Below, piece by piece: positions 30,001 to 43,700 of a stretch of DNA of 64,000 nt (positions within the stretch are counted from its first letter, which is position 1; the number at the start of each line of letters is the position of its first letter). A program made the translations under genes and the position numbers. A model generated the notes under the pieces. The model was not told the DNA's origin. It did not search any database and saw only the letters and a list, made by a program, of their open reading frames with translations. This stretch comes from Bacteroidota bacterium (GTDB taxonomy: Bacteria > Bacteroidota > Bacteroidia > Chitinophagales > JADJOU01). The DNA is taken from positions 66,802 through 130,801 of the forward strand of contig JADJOU010000010.1 of NCBI GenBank assembly GCA_016713645.1. The letters are read 5' to 3'.

Positions 30001-33000
30001 TTGATTTTAATCAATACTGAATCCGTTTTATTACAACCTGTTGCTGTAATCGTCTCGGTCAATATATACCAAGTATTTACTGATGGACTTACGTTTGGAT
30101 TAGCTGTTGTTGAAGTAAAGCCCGCAGGATTAGAAGTCCAAGAATAAGTATTTCCTGATACTGCTGCAGCTCCGATGGTAATATTTCCACCTGGGCAAAT
30201 TGAATCCATTGAACCAACAAATGCTGTTGGAAGAGGATTGATTTTAATTAAAACTGAATCCATTTTATTACAACCTGTTGCTGTAATTGTCTCTGTCAAT
30301 ATATACCAAGTATTTACCGATGGAGTCACATTAGGATTAGCGGTTGTTGAAGTAAAGCCTGCTGGATTAGAAGTCCAGGCATATGTATTTCCAGAAACTG
30401 CAGTTGCACCGATGGTGATATTTCCACTTGGGCAAATTGAATCCATTGAGCCAACAAAAGCTGCTGGAAGTGGATTGATTTTGATCAATACAGAATCCGT
30501 ATTATTACAACCTGTCGCTGTAATTGTCTCAGTCAATATATACCAAGTATTTACTGAAGGACTTACATTAGGATTAGATGAAGTTGAAGTGAATCCTGCA
30601 GGATTAGAAGTCCAAGCATAGGTATTTCCTGACAGCTGCTGCTCCAATCGTTTTATTTCCACCTGGGCAAATTGAATCCATTGTACCTACAAGAGCTGCA
30701 GGGATTGGATTAACTGTAATCAAAACAGAATCCATTTTCATACAACCTGTAGCTGTAATCGTTTCTGTTAAAATATATCTAGTTGTTGCTGTAGGTGATA
30801 CAGATGGGTTTGCTGCAGTTGAAGTAAAGCCAGCTGGATTTGATGTCCAAGAATAGGTGTTTCCAACTACTGCTGCTGCGCCGATATTGGTAGAAGCATT
30901 CAAACATATTGTCGCTGCAGATCCTGCATTAGCTGCTGGAAGTGGATTGACAGTAACAACCACTGAATCAATATTTCTACAGCCTGTTGCTGTAATTGAA
31001 TCAATCAAATAATACGTAGTCGTTGTTGTTGGAGCTACATTTGGATTAGCACTTGTTGATGTGAATCCAGTTGGATTAGAAGACCAGTTATACGTGTTTC
31101 CAACTACGGCTGCTGCACCAATATTTGTATTTCCGTTCAAACAAATAGCTTGTGCCGCACCAACATTTGCTGCAGGAATTGGATTAACCGTTACAATAAC
31201 TGAATCAACTTGAATACAACCAGAGGCTGTAATTGTCTCAGTCAAATAATATTTAGTTGTCACCAATGGAGAAACAGATGGCTTAGCAGCTGATGAAGTA
31301 AATCCTGCTGGTGAAGAAGTCCAAGAATAAGTATTTCCAACTACTGCATTTGCACCAATTGATGTAGTTGCATTTTGACAAATTGTTTTTGCCAATCCAA
31401 CATTTGCTGCTGGAAGTGGGTTTGAAAGAATAGAAACATTATTAGATTTGAAACAGCCGGTTGCTGTTATCGTTTCTGTCAAGTAATAAACAGTATTAAC
31501 AGTTTGTGAAATAGTTGGATTTGCTAAAGTAGAAGTAAATCCTGTTGGAGATGAAGTCCAAGAATATGTATTTCCAGGAACTGCAGCTGCACCGATAGTC
31601 ACGTTATTTCCAACACATACAGATTGCGGAATTCCAGTTATTGCTGCAGGAAGTGGATTTACTGTAATTGTTACAGAATCCATATTAGAACAACCCGTTG
31701 CTGTAATCACTTCTGTGATATAGTATTTAGTTGTTACTGTTGGCCAAACTCTAGGATTTGAAACAGTTGAAGTAAATCCTGCTGGCATTGATGTCCAAGA
31801 ATAAGTATTTCCTATAACAGTTGCTGCTCCAAGATTTGTGCTATCACCGATACACAAGCCTCTTGATGCACTTGGATTAGCTGCTGGAATTGGATTAACT
31901 GTAACGATAACAGAATCCATATTCATACAACCTGTCGCTGTGATAGTCTCTGTAATATAATATTTAGTAGTTGTCATTGGACTAACCGATGGATTAGCAC
32001 TTGTAGAAGTAAATCCTGCTGGATTAGATGTCCAAGCATAGGTATTTCCAATTACTGCTGCAGCACCGATATTGGCTGATGCCAACTGACAGATGGTAGA
32101 TGCAGAACCAGGATTAGCTGCTGGAAGTGGATTTACAGTAACTACGACTGAATCCATTTTAGAACAACCTGTCGCTGTAATGGTCTCTGTTAAATAATAA
32201 GTTGTTGTAACAGTTGGAGCTACATTTGGATTAGCACTTGTAGAAGTAAATCCAGCTGGATTAGAAGTCCAAGCGTATGTATTTCCAACTACTGCAGTTG
32301 CACCGATATTTCTATTCGCATTTAAACAAATTGCTCCAGAAGTACCTGCATTAGCTGCTGGGATTGGATTTATTTTAATCAATACTGAATCCGTTTTATT
32401 ACAACCTGTTGCTGTAATCGTCTCTGTCAATATAAACCAAGTATTTACTGATGGACTTACATTTGGATTAGCTGTTGTTGAAGTAAAGCCCGCAGGATTA
32501 GAAATCCAAGAATATGTATTTCCCGATACTGCTGCAGCTCCAATTGTAATATTTCCACCTGGGCAAATTGAATCCATTGAACCAACAAATGCTGTTGGTA
32601 GTGGATTGATTTTAATTAAAAATGAATCCGTTTTATTACAACCTGTTGCTGTAATTGTCTCTGTCAATATATACCAAGTATTTACCGATGGACTTACATT
32701 TGGATTAGCGGTTGTTGAAGTAAAGCCTGCTGGATTAGAAGTCCAAGCATATGTGTTTCCTGATACTGCAGTTGAACCGATGGTGATATTTCCACCTGGG
32801 CAAATTGAATCCATTGAACCAACAAAAGCTGCTGGAAGTGGATTGATTTTGATCAATACAGAATCCGTATTATTACAACCTGTCGCTGTAATTGTCTCAG
32901 TCAATATATACCAAGTATTTACTGAAGGACTTACATTAGGATTAGATGAAGTTGAAGTAAAGCCTGCTGGATTAGAAGTCCAAGCATATGTATTTCCAGA

Positions 33001-35718
33001 TACTGCTGCCGCTCCAATCGTTTTGTTTCCACCTGGGCAAATTGAATCCATTGTACCTACAAGAGCTGCAGGGATTGGATTAACTGTAATCAAAACAGAA
33101 TCCATTTTCATACAACCTGTAGCTGTAATCGTTTCTGTTAAAATATATCTAGTTGTTGCTGTTGGTGATACAGATGGGTTTGCTGCAGTTGAAGTGAAAC
33201 CAGCAGGGTTAGAAGTCCAAGCATAAGTATTTCCTACTACTGCCGCTGCACCGATATTGGTAGAAGCATTCAAACATATTGTCGCTGCAGATCCTGCATT
33301 AGCTGCTGGAAGTGGATTCACTGTTACAACAACTGAATCAATATTTCTACAGCCAGTTAAAGTAGTAGTATCTATTAAATAATAAGTAGTTGTCACTAAT
33401 GGAGCAACATTTGGATTTGCACTTGTAGATATGAAACCAGCTGGGTTAGAAGACCAGTTATACGTGCTTCCAGCTACTGCTGCTGCACCGATATTGGTAT
33501 TTCCATTCAAGCAAATAGCTTGTGCTGCTCCAACATTTGCTGCTGGCAATGGATTAACCGTTACAATAACTGAATCAACTTGAATACAACCAGAGGCTGT
33601 AATTGTCTCAGTCAAATAATATTTAGTTGTAGTGGATGGACTAACAGATGGATTTGAACTTGTTGAAGTAAATCCGGCTGGATTAGATGTCCAAGAGTAT
33701 GTATTTCCAACTACTGTTGCTGCATCGATTGTCGTTGAATTATTCATACATATCGTCTTTGCTACGCCAACATTAGCATCTGGAAGTGGGTTTACAAGAA
33801 TCGATACATTGTTTGATTTTGAACAGCCAGTTGCTGTGATAGTTTCTGTTAAGAAATAAATTGTATTTACAGTTTGTGTAATTAAAGGATTTGCTGAAGT
33901 AGATGTAAATCCAGCTGGAATAGCTGTCCAAGAATAAGTATTTCCAAGAACTGCTGCTGCACCAATATTTGTACTTGAACCGCTACAGATAACTGTTGGC
34001 AAACCGACAGCAGCTGCTGGCATCGGTACGACAGTTATTTTCACAGAGTCTGTTTTAGAACAGCCTGTTGCTGTAATTGTTTCAGTTAAATAATAAGTTG
34101 TAGTAAAAGAAGGCATTGGTCTTGGATTAGCAGAACTTGAGGTAAACCCAGCAGGATTAGAAGTCCAAGAATAGGTATTTCCAACTACAGCATTCGATCC
34201 AATAACGGTATCCAATCCATTACATAATGTGATTGCAGATCCAACAATAGCCGCAGGAGAAGGATTCACTGTAATCAAAACAGAATCCGTTTTGGAACAA
34301 CCCGTTGCTGTGATTGTTTGAGTTAAAATATATCTAGTTGTCGTTGATGGAGAAACAGATGGATTAGAAGAAGCTGAAACAAATCCCGATGGATTCGAGG
34401 TCCAAGAATAGGTTGTCCCACCCACAGCGGCAGCACCAATTGAAGCGCTTGCCCCATTACAAATAGTTGAAGGTGATCCTATATTTGCTGCTGGAAGTGG
34501 ATTTACTGTAATCAGAACAGAATCTGTTTTTGAACAACCAGTCGCTGTAATTGTTTGCGTTAAAATATATCTAGTTGTAGTTAATGGAGAAACTGTTGGG
34601 TTAGCGCTTGCAGAAACAAATCCCGCAGGATTAGAAGTCCAAGCATATGTCGTTCCGCCAACCGCTGCTGCGCCAATAGAAGCGCTTGCACCAATACAAA
34701 TAGAAGAAGGAGACCCAACATTTGCTGCTGGCAATGGATTTACTGTTATTAAAACAGAATCTATCTTTGAACAACCTGTTGCTGTAATTGTTTGAGTTAG
34801 TATATATCTAGTTGTTGTAGATGGAGAAACTGATGGATTAGCTGAAGCAGAAACAAATCCTGCAGGATTAGAAGTCCAAGCATAAGTCGTTCCGCCTACT
34901 GCTGCTGCACCAATAGAAACGCTTGTACCATTGCATATAGTAGAAGGTGAACCTACATTTGCTGCAGGAAATGGATTTACTGTAACTAAAACAGAATCTG
35001 TTTTTGAACAACCTGTTGCTGTAATTGTTTGTGTTAATATGTATCTAGTAGTTATAGATGGAGAAACTGAAGGATTAGCTGAAGCAGAAACAAATCCCGA
35101 AGGATTAGAAGTCCAAGCATATGTATTTCCGCCAACCGCTGCTGCTCCGATTGTTGTGGAAGCGCCAATACAAATGGATGTAGAAACTCCTACATTCGCA
35201 TCTGGATTAGAAATGGAAAGATTTCCAAAATTGGTACCCGCTGCACCTATTGTAATTCCTGTTGTATTTGCCGTTGAAGTAGCAAATATATATCCTGGGG
35301 CTGCAGATGCAGTTCTAGCTTGAATTCTAACACCAATAGCTCTCAATTGATCTGACGAATTTCCATTTCCAAGAGTAACAATTGAAATTTGAAGAGTAGA
35401 ATCATTTAATAGATTTGAATTGTTCAAAAACCCTAAAATATCTCCCGTCGAACTTGAAAGCACAGGAACAGGTGCAATAAATTTCCATCCTGGTGGTGTT
35501 CGCAATGTAATTACTGGATTTGCAACACCTGCTCCACCAAAACCTCCACTGACTTCAGTTATTTTAATGGTATCGAGGATTGTAGTATTGGTTGCAACAG
35601 CAGCGCAAATATTAGTGCCTCCGCCCCCACCTGTTACAACTAAGGCAGCATAACTTTGCAATCCAACAATAGTTAGAATAGCGAGAATGGTAAAACGCAT
35701 AAAAATGTTTTTTGACAT
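24076..35718 (-). CDS. Giant T9SS-secreted protein with 43 Ig/PKD-like repeats (about 3,880 aa; frameshifted)
   Basis: The signal peptide is FMRFTILAILTIVGLQSYA, possibly starting at the internal Met at 35700. A unique N-terminal domain of about 130 residues follows. From residue 163 there are 43 tandem repeats of 79 residues with consensus elements IGAAAVSGNTYAWTSNPAGF, TETITATGC and DSVIVTVNPLPAAN. Each has two cysteines. Two shorter repeats, one divergent Ig-like domain and a type A sorting domain (VRVFPNPTVDKVTVDIEA ... GKYFIQITKDG) end it. T9SS cargo is exported across the outer membrane and anchored or released; a stalk-like adhesin role is inferred. Breaks: a net 2-bp loss at 30630, a lost A near 25764, and a TAA at 25836-25838 where repeats have Ser. 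Confidence 0.88.
25015..35232 (-). repeat. 43 tandem copies of a 237-bp coding repeat
   Basis: The repeats encode 79 residues each, with invariant positions around the first Cys (ICxG), NTYAWTSNP, GFTST, YYLTET and TGC. Copies differ by up to about 40 percent in protein but neighbouring copies can be nearly identical in DNA. Four early copies form their own subfamily (GFVSASANP, RYILTQTITA). Confidence 0.92.
29280..34017 (-). repeat. Higher-order duplication: ten-repeat block, two tandem copies of 2,370 bp
   Basis: Repeats 6-15 (31648-34017) correspond one by one to repeats 16-25 (29280-31647). The offset is 2,370 bp, exactly ten 237-bp units, and 2,368 bp across the frameshift at 30630. Repeats 15 and 25 differ at about 3 of 190 bases compared, whereas the edges of the blocks (repeats 7 and 17) are more diverged. 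Confidence 0.88.
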
Positions 35719-35783
35719 GATGGTTAGGTTTTTAATTTTTTAACTCCGATATAATATCCTGATTTCTGCATATTTATAAAACT

Positions 35784-35811
35784 AAAAGGTTGATTTAACA
35801 GATCAACTTTT
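35784..35811 (-). promoter_or_regulatory. Hairpin in the 5' leader of the Ig-repeat gene
   Basis: Arms AAAAGGTTGAT (35784-35794) and ATCAACTTTT (35802-35811) pair with one mismatch around a 7-nt loop. It lies in the inferred 5' leader, about 70 nt before the start codon. Role unknown; mRNA stability is one possibility. Confidence 0.4.
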
Positions 35812-35845
35812 AACATGCATTAACAGAATTTATCTCTGAGAGCCG

Positions 35846-35853
35846 CAAAAGTA
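35846..35853 (-). promoter_or_regulatory. Candidate -7 promoter box for the Ig-repeat gene
   Basis: On the minus strand TACTTTTG fits TAnnTTTG and is followed by CGGC, as in many Bacteroidota promoters. No clear -33 TTTG was found. It would give a leader of about 120 nt. The rest of 35854-36134 is AT-rich with no gene seen. Confidence 0.5.
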
Positions 35854-36134
35854 TATAAAATCCCCGTATCGCATGGAATTTTCTTTATATAAAATGAAAA
35901 AATATCAAGGGAATCCCAATTTATATGTCAAACTATATTAGGATTCATACTAAAGCATTGATTTTAAAGCTCCATCTAATACAGAACAAGTTGTTCACAC
36001 TTTACAAACATTTTTATAATGTGTATTAACAAAACATCTTTTTTCACATTGGAGAATCTAGCCTACTCATTCAATAAAGACCTATTAATCCCTCACTATC
36101 AACCTTTCAGGTGTTTACTATAAATTCACATATC

Positions 36135-37700
36135 AAAAAAGCGCTTGCTGGAAATCCAACAAGCGCTTTTACTATCCACTCCACCCCTTTCGGGTATGAT
36201 TGTTTAGTTTTTGATCAATTTGTAGACAAATTGGTTGTCTTTCGTCTGAATCTTCAAGAAGTAAACCCCAGCGGCAAACTCCTCTGTATTCATGCTGTAG
36301 TTATTATCGCCTTTCTGACCATTCATCTGCTCGATTTTGACTACTTGACCGCTAATATTGGTCAAGATCAAACTCACACGGTCTTCTGCCAATAAAGTGA
36401 AATCAGCTGATACATTGGTATTGAATGGATTTGGACTCACCGAGTGAACGATGATGCCATCTTTGCCCTTGAATTGAACCACTCTAATCTTAGAGTATTC
36501 GAATTGGCCATCCAAGTCGTTTTGCTTCAATCGATAGTAGATCTTATCCGCATTCAAGCTCGCTGCATCTTTATCGATAAATGAATACGTGTTAATCACG
36601 CTCGAATTGCCCGCTGCTTTTACTTTGCCTACAGAAACAAACTCTTTGCCATCCACACTTCGCTCGATGTCGAAATCTTTGCTATTGCGCTCACTCGCTG
36701 TTGCCCAATCCAAGTTCGCATCATTGCCATTTGCTTTTGCATCGAATGACAACCATGTCACTGGCAAGAATGCCGGGATAACATTTGGTATGAATACCGG
36801 ATTGAATTGTGAGAAGTGGTTGGTGCGGTATTGCAAGTATTTATCAACTCCGTAATTATTCACATTCATCACATACAAGAAATGAGAAGAATCATTCACC
36901 GTTGGTGTCGTCAATGGAACCAAAGTACTTGTAGCTGCTGGCTCGTGGAAGCGGTGCATCTTCATATAGTAGTGATTCAAGGGAACGCCGAATGTTAATG
37001 CAGTATCTGCCAACAATTGCCATTCGCTCTGTTTGCAATAGAATCGCAAACTCACTTGTGTGCCTGGTGCTGGTTGAGTCGTCGGGTTGATATAGAGATT
37101 TCTATCCAAGAAATAAGAGAGATATTTAAATCCATCTGCACTATTTAGGATACTGTCTTTTCTCAATCCCGCAGTATTCAATCGAAGTCCCCAACATGTT
37201 GGTCCGAGGTTATTTCCTTCTGGGTTGATAGAGAATACAAGTTTACCGAATGTATCTGTCACATCGATCCAACTTGTTCCTGAGATATTGATACATGAAC
37301 TCGAGGCAATATAATCACCAGAAGTTGTTCTAATCACGGCTGTATCATCTGCCCCTATATCAAAGCTATTAGTCAAACGCTTCACCCCGTCGATATCATC
37401 TGTAAAGAAGGCTGAGAGCAATTTACCTCTTCCATCCAAGCCAGAACTTGGCAAGATGTGCAAGTCTGTGTTGGATTTGTATTGAGGATTAAATGCATTT
37501 GAATTCGAATCACTCATTGGCGAACTAGTTTTGATAGCGCCTTTAATCGATGAGAATGTGTAATTCGTACCTTGCAAGTTCAAAAGGTTTTCACCAGCCG
37601 AACCACTACCTTGGTAATAGTTATTGAAGTTGCACTCTCCTATCATCGCTCTCGCCGTAGTAATATTTGTTCCGCCGACGAATAAACTCGTTAAACCAGA
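36135..37700 (-). repeat. Duplicated 3' end, copy 1 (pairs with 55243-56808)
   Basis: From the terminator into the coding region the two copies align at a constant offset of 19,108 bp for at least 700 bp. They show no difference over about 319 bp (36509-36827). Identity falls gradually to roughly 85-88 percent near 37400-37700. A one-base difference in a C run near 37387 explains the frame break in copy 2. Confidence 0.9.
36137..36170 (-). terminator. Terminator of the first beta-helix gene
   Basis: Perfect arms AAAAGCGCTTG and CAAGCGCTTTT, with extra pairing TGGA/TCCA in the loop, 34 bp after the stop at 36204. The same hairpin occurs at 55245-55278 with one change in the loop. Confidence 0.85.
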
Positions 37701-40700
37701 TGGTGATTTGAAACTATTGTTGACGATATTAATGTTTGAATTAGTTCCAGATGAATTGACATACATATTATAGACTCCTGAAGAAGCAATATTGAAACTA
37801 TTGTTGAAGAAATTGATATAGTTTGAGTTAACCACATAAGCATTATACGTTCCTCCAGACATGCTGATGAAGTTGTTGAATATCATCAACGGCGTTGTTT
37901 CACCATTGTTGTTGATATTTTGCAACAACAATCCATAATTAAATCCATTGGTCGTATTTATTGTATTGTAGGAAATCTCCCCTCCATTGCTGATGTTTAA
38001 TAGCTCGATACCTTTATCCGCACAACATCCATTTTTCTGTACGTTATTATACTTCACTTCAGGTGCACTGCAATACCTTAAGAACATCCCTTGGAAGGCG
38101 TCTCCTCCAACTGTTGTAATAGCATTAGAATCAACAATTGTATTTTGATTGTATTGTGCCAATGTAGCATTTCCTTGAATATAGATTCCATAAGCTGCTC
38201 TTGAAATTGAATTTCTTCTAATCGTCAAGTTTGGATTTTTTCCAGTTGCCACAAGAGCTGCATTTGCCTGATTAAAGACACCCCATTGTGTGCTGAGGAT
38301 ATTTCCATATATGGTTACATTCACACAACTATCTGCAGAGGCGATAATTTGTACTGCATTTATCCCCGACAAGTTTGATGTAATCGTCATATTTCTGAAT
38401 GAAATATTATCTGCATCCAAAATTTTAACGACAAAAGAACCACTCACATTGTTTTGCAAAGTCACAGAACTTGCGATGCCATTATCAGATTGGAATACAA
38501 CAGTATTGGTTGTTGAAGAACCTGGAATTGAGTTGATTTGAATCGATTCATTGTATGTACCTCCTCTAACATTGAATACCACTGGGCCATTGATTCCGCC
38601 ACAATTCAATGCATTGACTGCCGCTGTGAAATTGGCATAATCTGGACTTGCGCCCCCTACCGTGAATGTTCCACTTAAAGGCGTACAATAGTTGCGTCTG
38701 ATGGTATCATTGCTGAAATTCGCATCTGTATTTCCATTTGGTTGAGAAGTAAAGGCAACAAAAGTATTGGTACCTGAAACCATAGTCAATCCAGTAAGCG
38801 TCATAGATAAGGTATCACAAGTATTGATCGTTGAAGGAATTGCAACAACAACTGGTGAGCCGCCATTCAAGACATAGGTAAGGTTTCCAGAAGTTACTGC
38901 ATTTGTACCTACATTTCTCAAAAGCACTGTAATATTAATTGGTCCCGCACTTACAGAAGTTGAAGTTGGAGAAACAATAGATTCGATTGAAATATCATCC
39001 GGACTTCCAACCACTTCATCTGCACCAATATCAGGTGTGCTCGATCTCGCTTGATTATCAATATCTGAAGTGATTCCAACATTCGCGCCAGTATAACAAA
39101 TTGAAGAGCGATGAAGATCCGTTGCTGAAACAAATTGCGGATTAAAATTAAATGAGTTTGCTCCAGCTCCACCACCGGTAGGATTGGTAAATGTCGCTTT
39201 GTAATTGCTCGCCGTGTAGAGCGTACCAGCAAGGTTTACCAAGGTAGTTCCCGCAGCATTGAAATAATTATTGAAGTCAATATTATTTGAAATGAAAGCG
39301 TTATTTGTATTTGTGTAGAATGGAATGCAATTCGATGCAGAAGCATTCGTCACTGCAAATATATTATTGCGCAAATCTATATTAGACCCATTCGTATTGT
39401 AATAGCAATAAGAAGTAATCGAATTAGAAACCAATGCATAATTTATAGAGTTGTGGTAGATTTTCCAATAGTTAGCGCTTGCAGTGTAAATTCCAATATT
39501 CTGATTGTTGATATAAAAGAAATTAGAAATCATATTGTTGGCCATAACGCAACTGACACTTGCATTCCCTGAAGAAGAGGCAATTTGGATGGCACCACCA
39601 TAAGATTCTCTGAAAACATTATTGCTGATTTCATGATAATTTGAGCCAGATGGATTAGCACTTCCAAGATAAAGATTATAAAACACATATGCACTTCCGC
39701 CAATTCTGATGGTCATGGTATTGCCCAAAATTTTGACAGTTTGATTTCCTTGAATATATATACAACTATAAGGTGCTTGAGTCAAAGTATTTCCTCTGAT
39801 GAAAATGGTTTTGCTTCCATCATTATGGAATGAACTCAAGTTATAAATTCCTGTGCTAATTGCATTAGAATCGATGTAGATACTGTCATTGGAATTTGAA
39901 TTTGTTGAATAATTGGTTGTATTTCCATTTAACAAGATACCATGCACATTAAAGCTGGTATTATTTGGTGAGTAGTTCGCATTAGAAACAATACAATTTG
40001 AGATTCCACAACGCTTTGAGTTGATGAAATTCACATTCCATGCATCATTGACATTAGTAGAATTGATCGTGATGTTTCTGAAGTAAACATGTTGAGCACC
40101 GCTGAATCTCAATACATACGGCGACGCTGCAGAGGTCGAAGCAAAAGTCAAAATTCTAGATGCTGCGTTTCCATTGCCTCCATTAAATGTGACGGTATTC
40201 ACTGCAGTTGTTCCATTAATATAAGGAATTAAAACTTGCTCATTGTAAGTTGCTGCTTTCACATCAAAAGCAACAGGTCCAGAAATTCCACAACTAGCCA
40301 TAGCAGTTAAAGCTGCATTAAACGAAAGGAAATTTGTTGGGCCAGATCCTGCAGTATCAATAGTATACAATCCTGACATACCCAAGCAACCACCTACAAT
40401 AACAGAATCATTGATTGGAACCGCATCAGATGCGCCATTTGGACTAGTTGTAAATGCTTTCATAGTGAATCCACCACTGAAATTGTACTGAGTGCTAAAC
40501 GAGAATAAAACTGAATCACAAGGATTCAAAGTACCAGTCCATGCCTGATTAACCACTGTACCGCTAATATCATAGGTAACATTCGCAGAAGTTACCGTGT
40601 TGCTTCCATAATTTCTGAGGTAAACAGAAATCGTAGTTAAACCAGGGCTTGCTACTCCATTGAGTGGATTAGATATACTAGACACACCAATATCATTCGC

Positions 40701-43700
40701 CGCTGGATGGTCATCAGCGCCTGTTTCTGTAATGATACCGCATCTTGTGCCATCGATATCTTCAGTCATATATGACTGACGAGGAACTGAACGGATATTC
40801 GGAACTGAATTGATGCGTGGATTCGTTTGGCTGAAGAAGTTTGGATTTGCTACAATAGAGCCAAGATCATAAGAAGCACCCATTCCGCTTTCCAAGCAGC
40901 AAAAGTTGTATACACTGATCCATTAAAATTTCCAAAATTTCCTGCGCCAGCACCCTGATAATAAACATTACTATCTATAGTCGTGAAAGGAGTGTTGTTG
41001 CTCACTGAATAAATGCAATATCCTGCAGTTGCTCCATTGCCGCTATTCGCTAAAATATTGTAACGAATATCTGATGATGGACGAGAATATTCATTATTAT
41101 AAATATATGCAGCATAAGAATTTGCATTGCCAGAAGTGATGTTCACCGTATTGTGATGAATTTTACAATTGCTATACCACATATACATACCATACGATGG
41201 AGAACCAGACCCAACGCCAATATTGATCATATTATTGAGCACAGAACAATTTGGTCCATTCATGTAATAAGCAGCTATTCCATAACCATTCGCATTCGGG
41301 GCAGAAATTCTATTTCTAGAAATTTTTCCTGCATGTTGAATTCCAGTATTAGATGCATAATTAATCCCATAATAATTAGAATACGTTGAATTCGTGTTTA
41401 TATTATTATTATGGATATTCATACTCAAATGAAATGACAAATTCATTCCCATATAGTATTGGTTATTAAATGTATTATTTGTGAATGCACAATTATACGT
41501 ATAAGCAGAACCATAAGAAACATAACTATAAATTCCATATGCGCCATTATTAAACAGACAAGAATCAAATATGTTGTTATCGTCCCCTTGTCCTGGAGTG
41601 GCGGTCGAAGTATTGTTAGCAAAAACGAGTGCATTATTTGTGCTTGTCAATGAGCCAGAAGGTCCGTTGAACGCCACCTTTCGATAAGTATTGAATCTGG
41701 TATTGTTTAATTGCCAAACGAGGGTACTAAAAGACGCATTCGTGCTTTGCAATGTTAAATTCTTCCATATTGTGTAATCGGCGCCATTCATTTTTACGAC
41801 GAAATTATTGGCAGCAGAAGACCCGCCGTTAAACTGAATAACAGCATTGGCAGCTATTCCAGAAGCTGATTGGAAGGTCACTGTATTTGTTGCTGAAGTT
41901 CCGTAGATTTGATTGAGTGTAAATTGTTCTGCATAAGTACCATTCGCGATATTGATAGTAACAGGACCAGCAACACCGCAATTATTTAATTTCAATGCAA
42001 TCGTATTGAAGTTGACAAAGTTTGTCGCACTAGCAGGCAAAGTCGTATCCATCGTATATACTCCAGAAAGAGGTTGACACACCAATGAAGATGTTGTATC
42101 ATTGCCTAAATAGCCATCAGGCAATCCATGTGGAGCATCAGTCCAAGCGATAATGGTATCGAATGTTCCAGTGTGAAATTGTATTGGTTAGCACCAGTAA
42201 AGGTGACATTTGAAGTCGCATTGGTAGCAATTGAACCTGTCCAAGCAATTGTTTTTGTAGACCCATTCAAACCAACTTTGTAATTGACATTGGCTGACGT
42301 GATTGTTGCTGAACCAAAGTTTTTAATTTGAACAATCACATCTTGCAATCCTGTGACAAGTGGTAATGTCGGACTGATAATAGCAAATGCACCTATGTTT
42401 TCAGCTGGCACGTTGAATTCATCTGCTCCGATATCTACTGTTGAAGATGGTGATAAAGGTCTGGTATCGCCATCGATATCCGTTGTAATAGTAGCGATGT
42501 TCGTTCCATTATTGCTCAATGCTCCAGAAATTGTATGCAAATTAGTCGAAGGATTGATATATAAAGGATCTACCCAAAGACATGTTGATGTATTCAAACC
42601 ATTTGTACTAGGACTTATCCATCCGTTTGTACCATATCCATTTTGTCCAAAAACTGCTTGACTTGAACCTGTATTTGAATTCCAAATATTATTGTTTTTA
42701 AAGCTATCTATCGGCTGTGCAGGAATCATACCACTTGTCTGCCAATAGAAATAACCCGCATATTGCGAACCATTATACACCACAAAACTATTGTTCTTAA
42801 ATACCAAACCGCCATAATATCCAGAGGTGGAATATTGCATTTGGAAAGCGTATCCAAAACCTGCATTCATGATAGAGATGCTATTGTGGTAGAAATTGAT
42901 ATTTCTACAACCTCCACTAGTAATGTACATTCCATATGGATTTGTAGAATAAAATATCCCGCCAATCATATTGTTGGAAATCTCTGATTTGTCGATTCCA
43001 CTTCCTAATTGATAGTTTGCAAAATTGAAATACATTCCGTAAGTACCCGCTCGATTGATTTTATTCTTTTAATTTCAAATCGCTCGACATATTCGAATCG
43101 CATACCCATTGAGCTCAAATTAGTTGAAAGGAAATTGTCAATATTATTCCCATTGATTGAAGTCAATGATTGATAAGCCAAATACATTCCATAATAAGCT
43201 TGACCATTAAAAGTATTGTTTACAAACTGATTGTTTTGACAGAATGTAGTTGTATTCGTACCAAATGAAGTGATTCCATAATACCCACCAGTAATTGAGT
43301 TATTACTTATCGTATTTTTATTTCCATTATTTCCCGTACCAGTTGCTGATGCTGCATTTGATGAAATCGCTATACCAGCAGAATTAGAGAAACTAGTTGA
43401 AGCCAATGAAATATTCACATTAGAATTTTGCACAAAATTACTATCCGAAGTTGCTGTCATATGCACTCCAATGCCATAAGATGTTCCTGTATTATTAATA
43501 GTCAAACTATCCAATAGAATGTGCTTAGCGGATTGCAATCTAATCGTATGTTGCTGATTAAAAGCAATTGGCAACCACGTGATGGTCTCTTTTGTTGTAT
43601 TTCCCGTCAATCGCACGTAATTGGTAGCACTTGAGCCTGGGACGATCCCACTGAACAATACTTGCTCATTATAAGGACCAGAGCCTGCATCGATTCTCAA

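Noticed and set aside
32606..33226. Plus-strand open frame of 206 codons, and similar ones at 30175-30621 and 26518-26829
   Set aside because: They are antisense shadows of the 237-bp coding repeats; the periodic composition keeps the opposite strand open.
40850..43035. Separate genes at 42106-43035 and 40850-42124
   Set aside because: They continue the beta-helix modules of the flanking frames with no signal peptide or start of their own, and single indels rejoin them.
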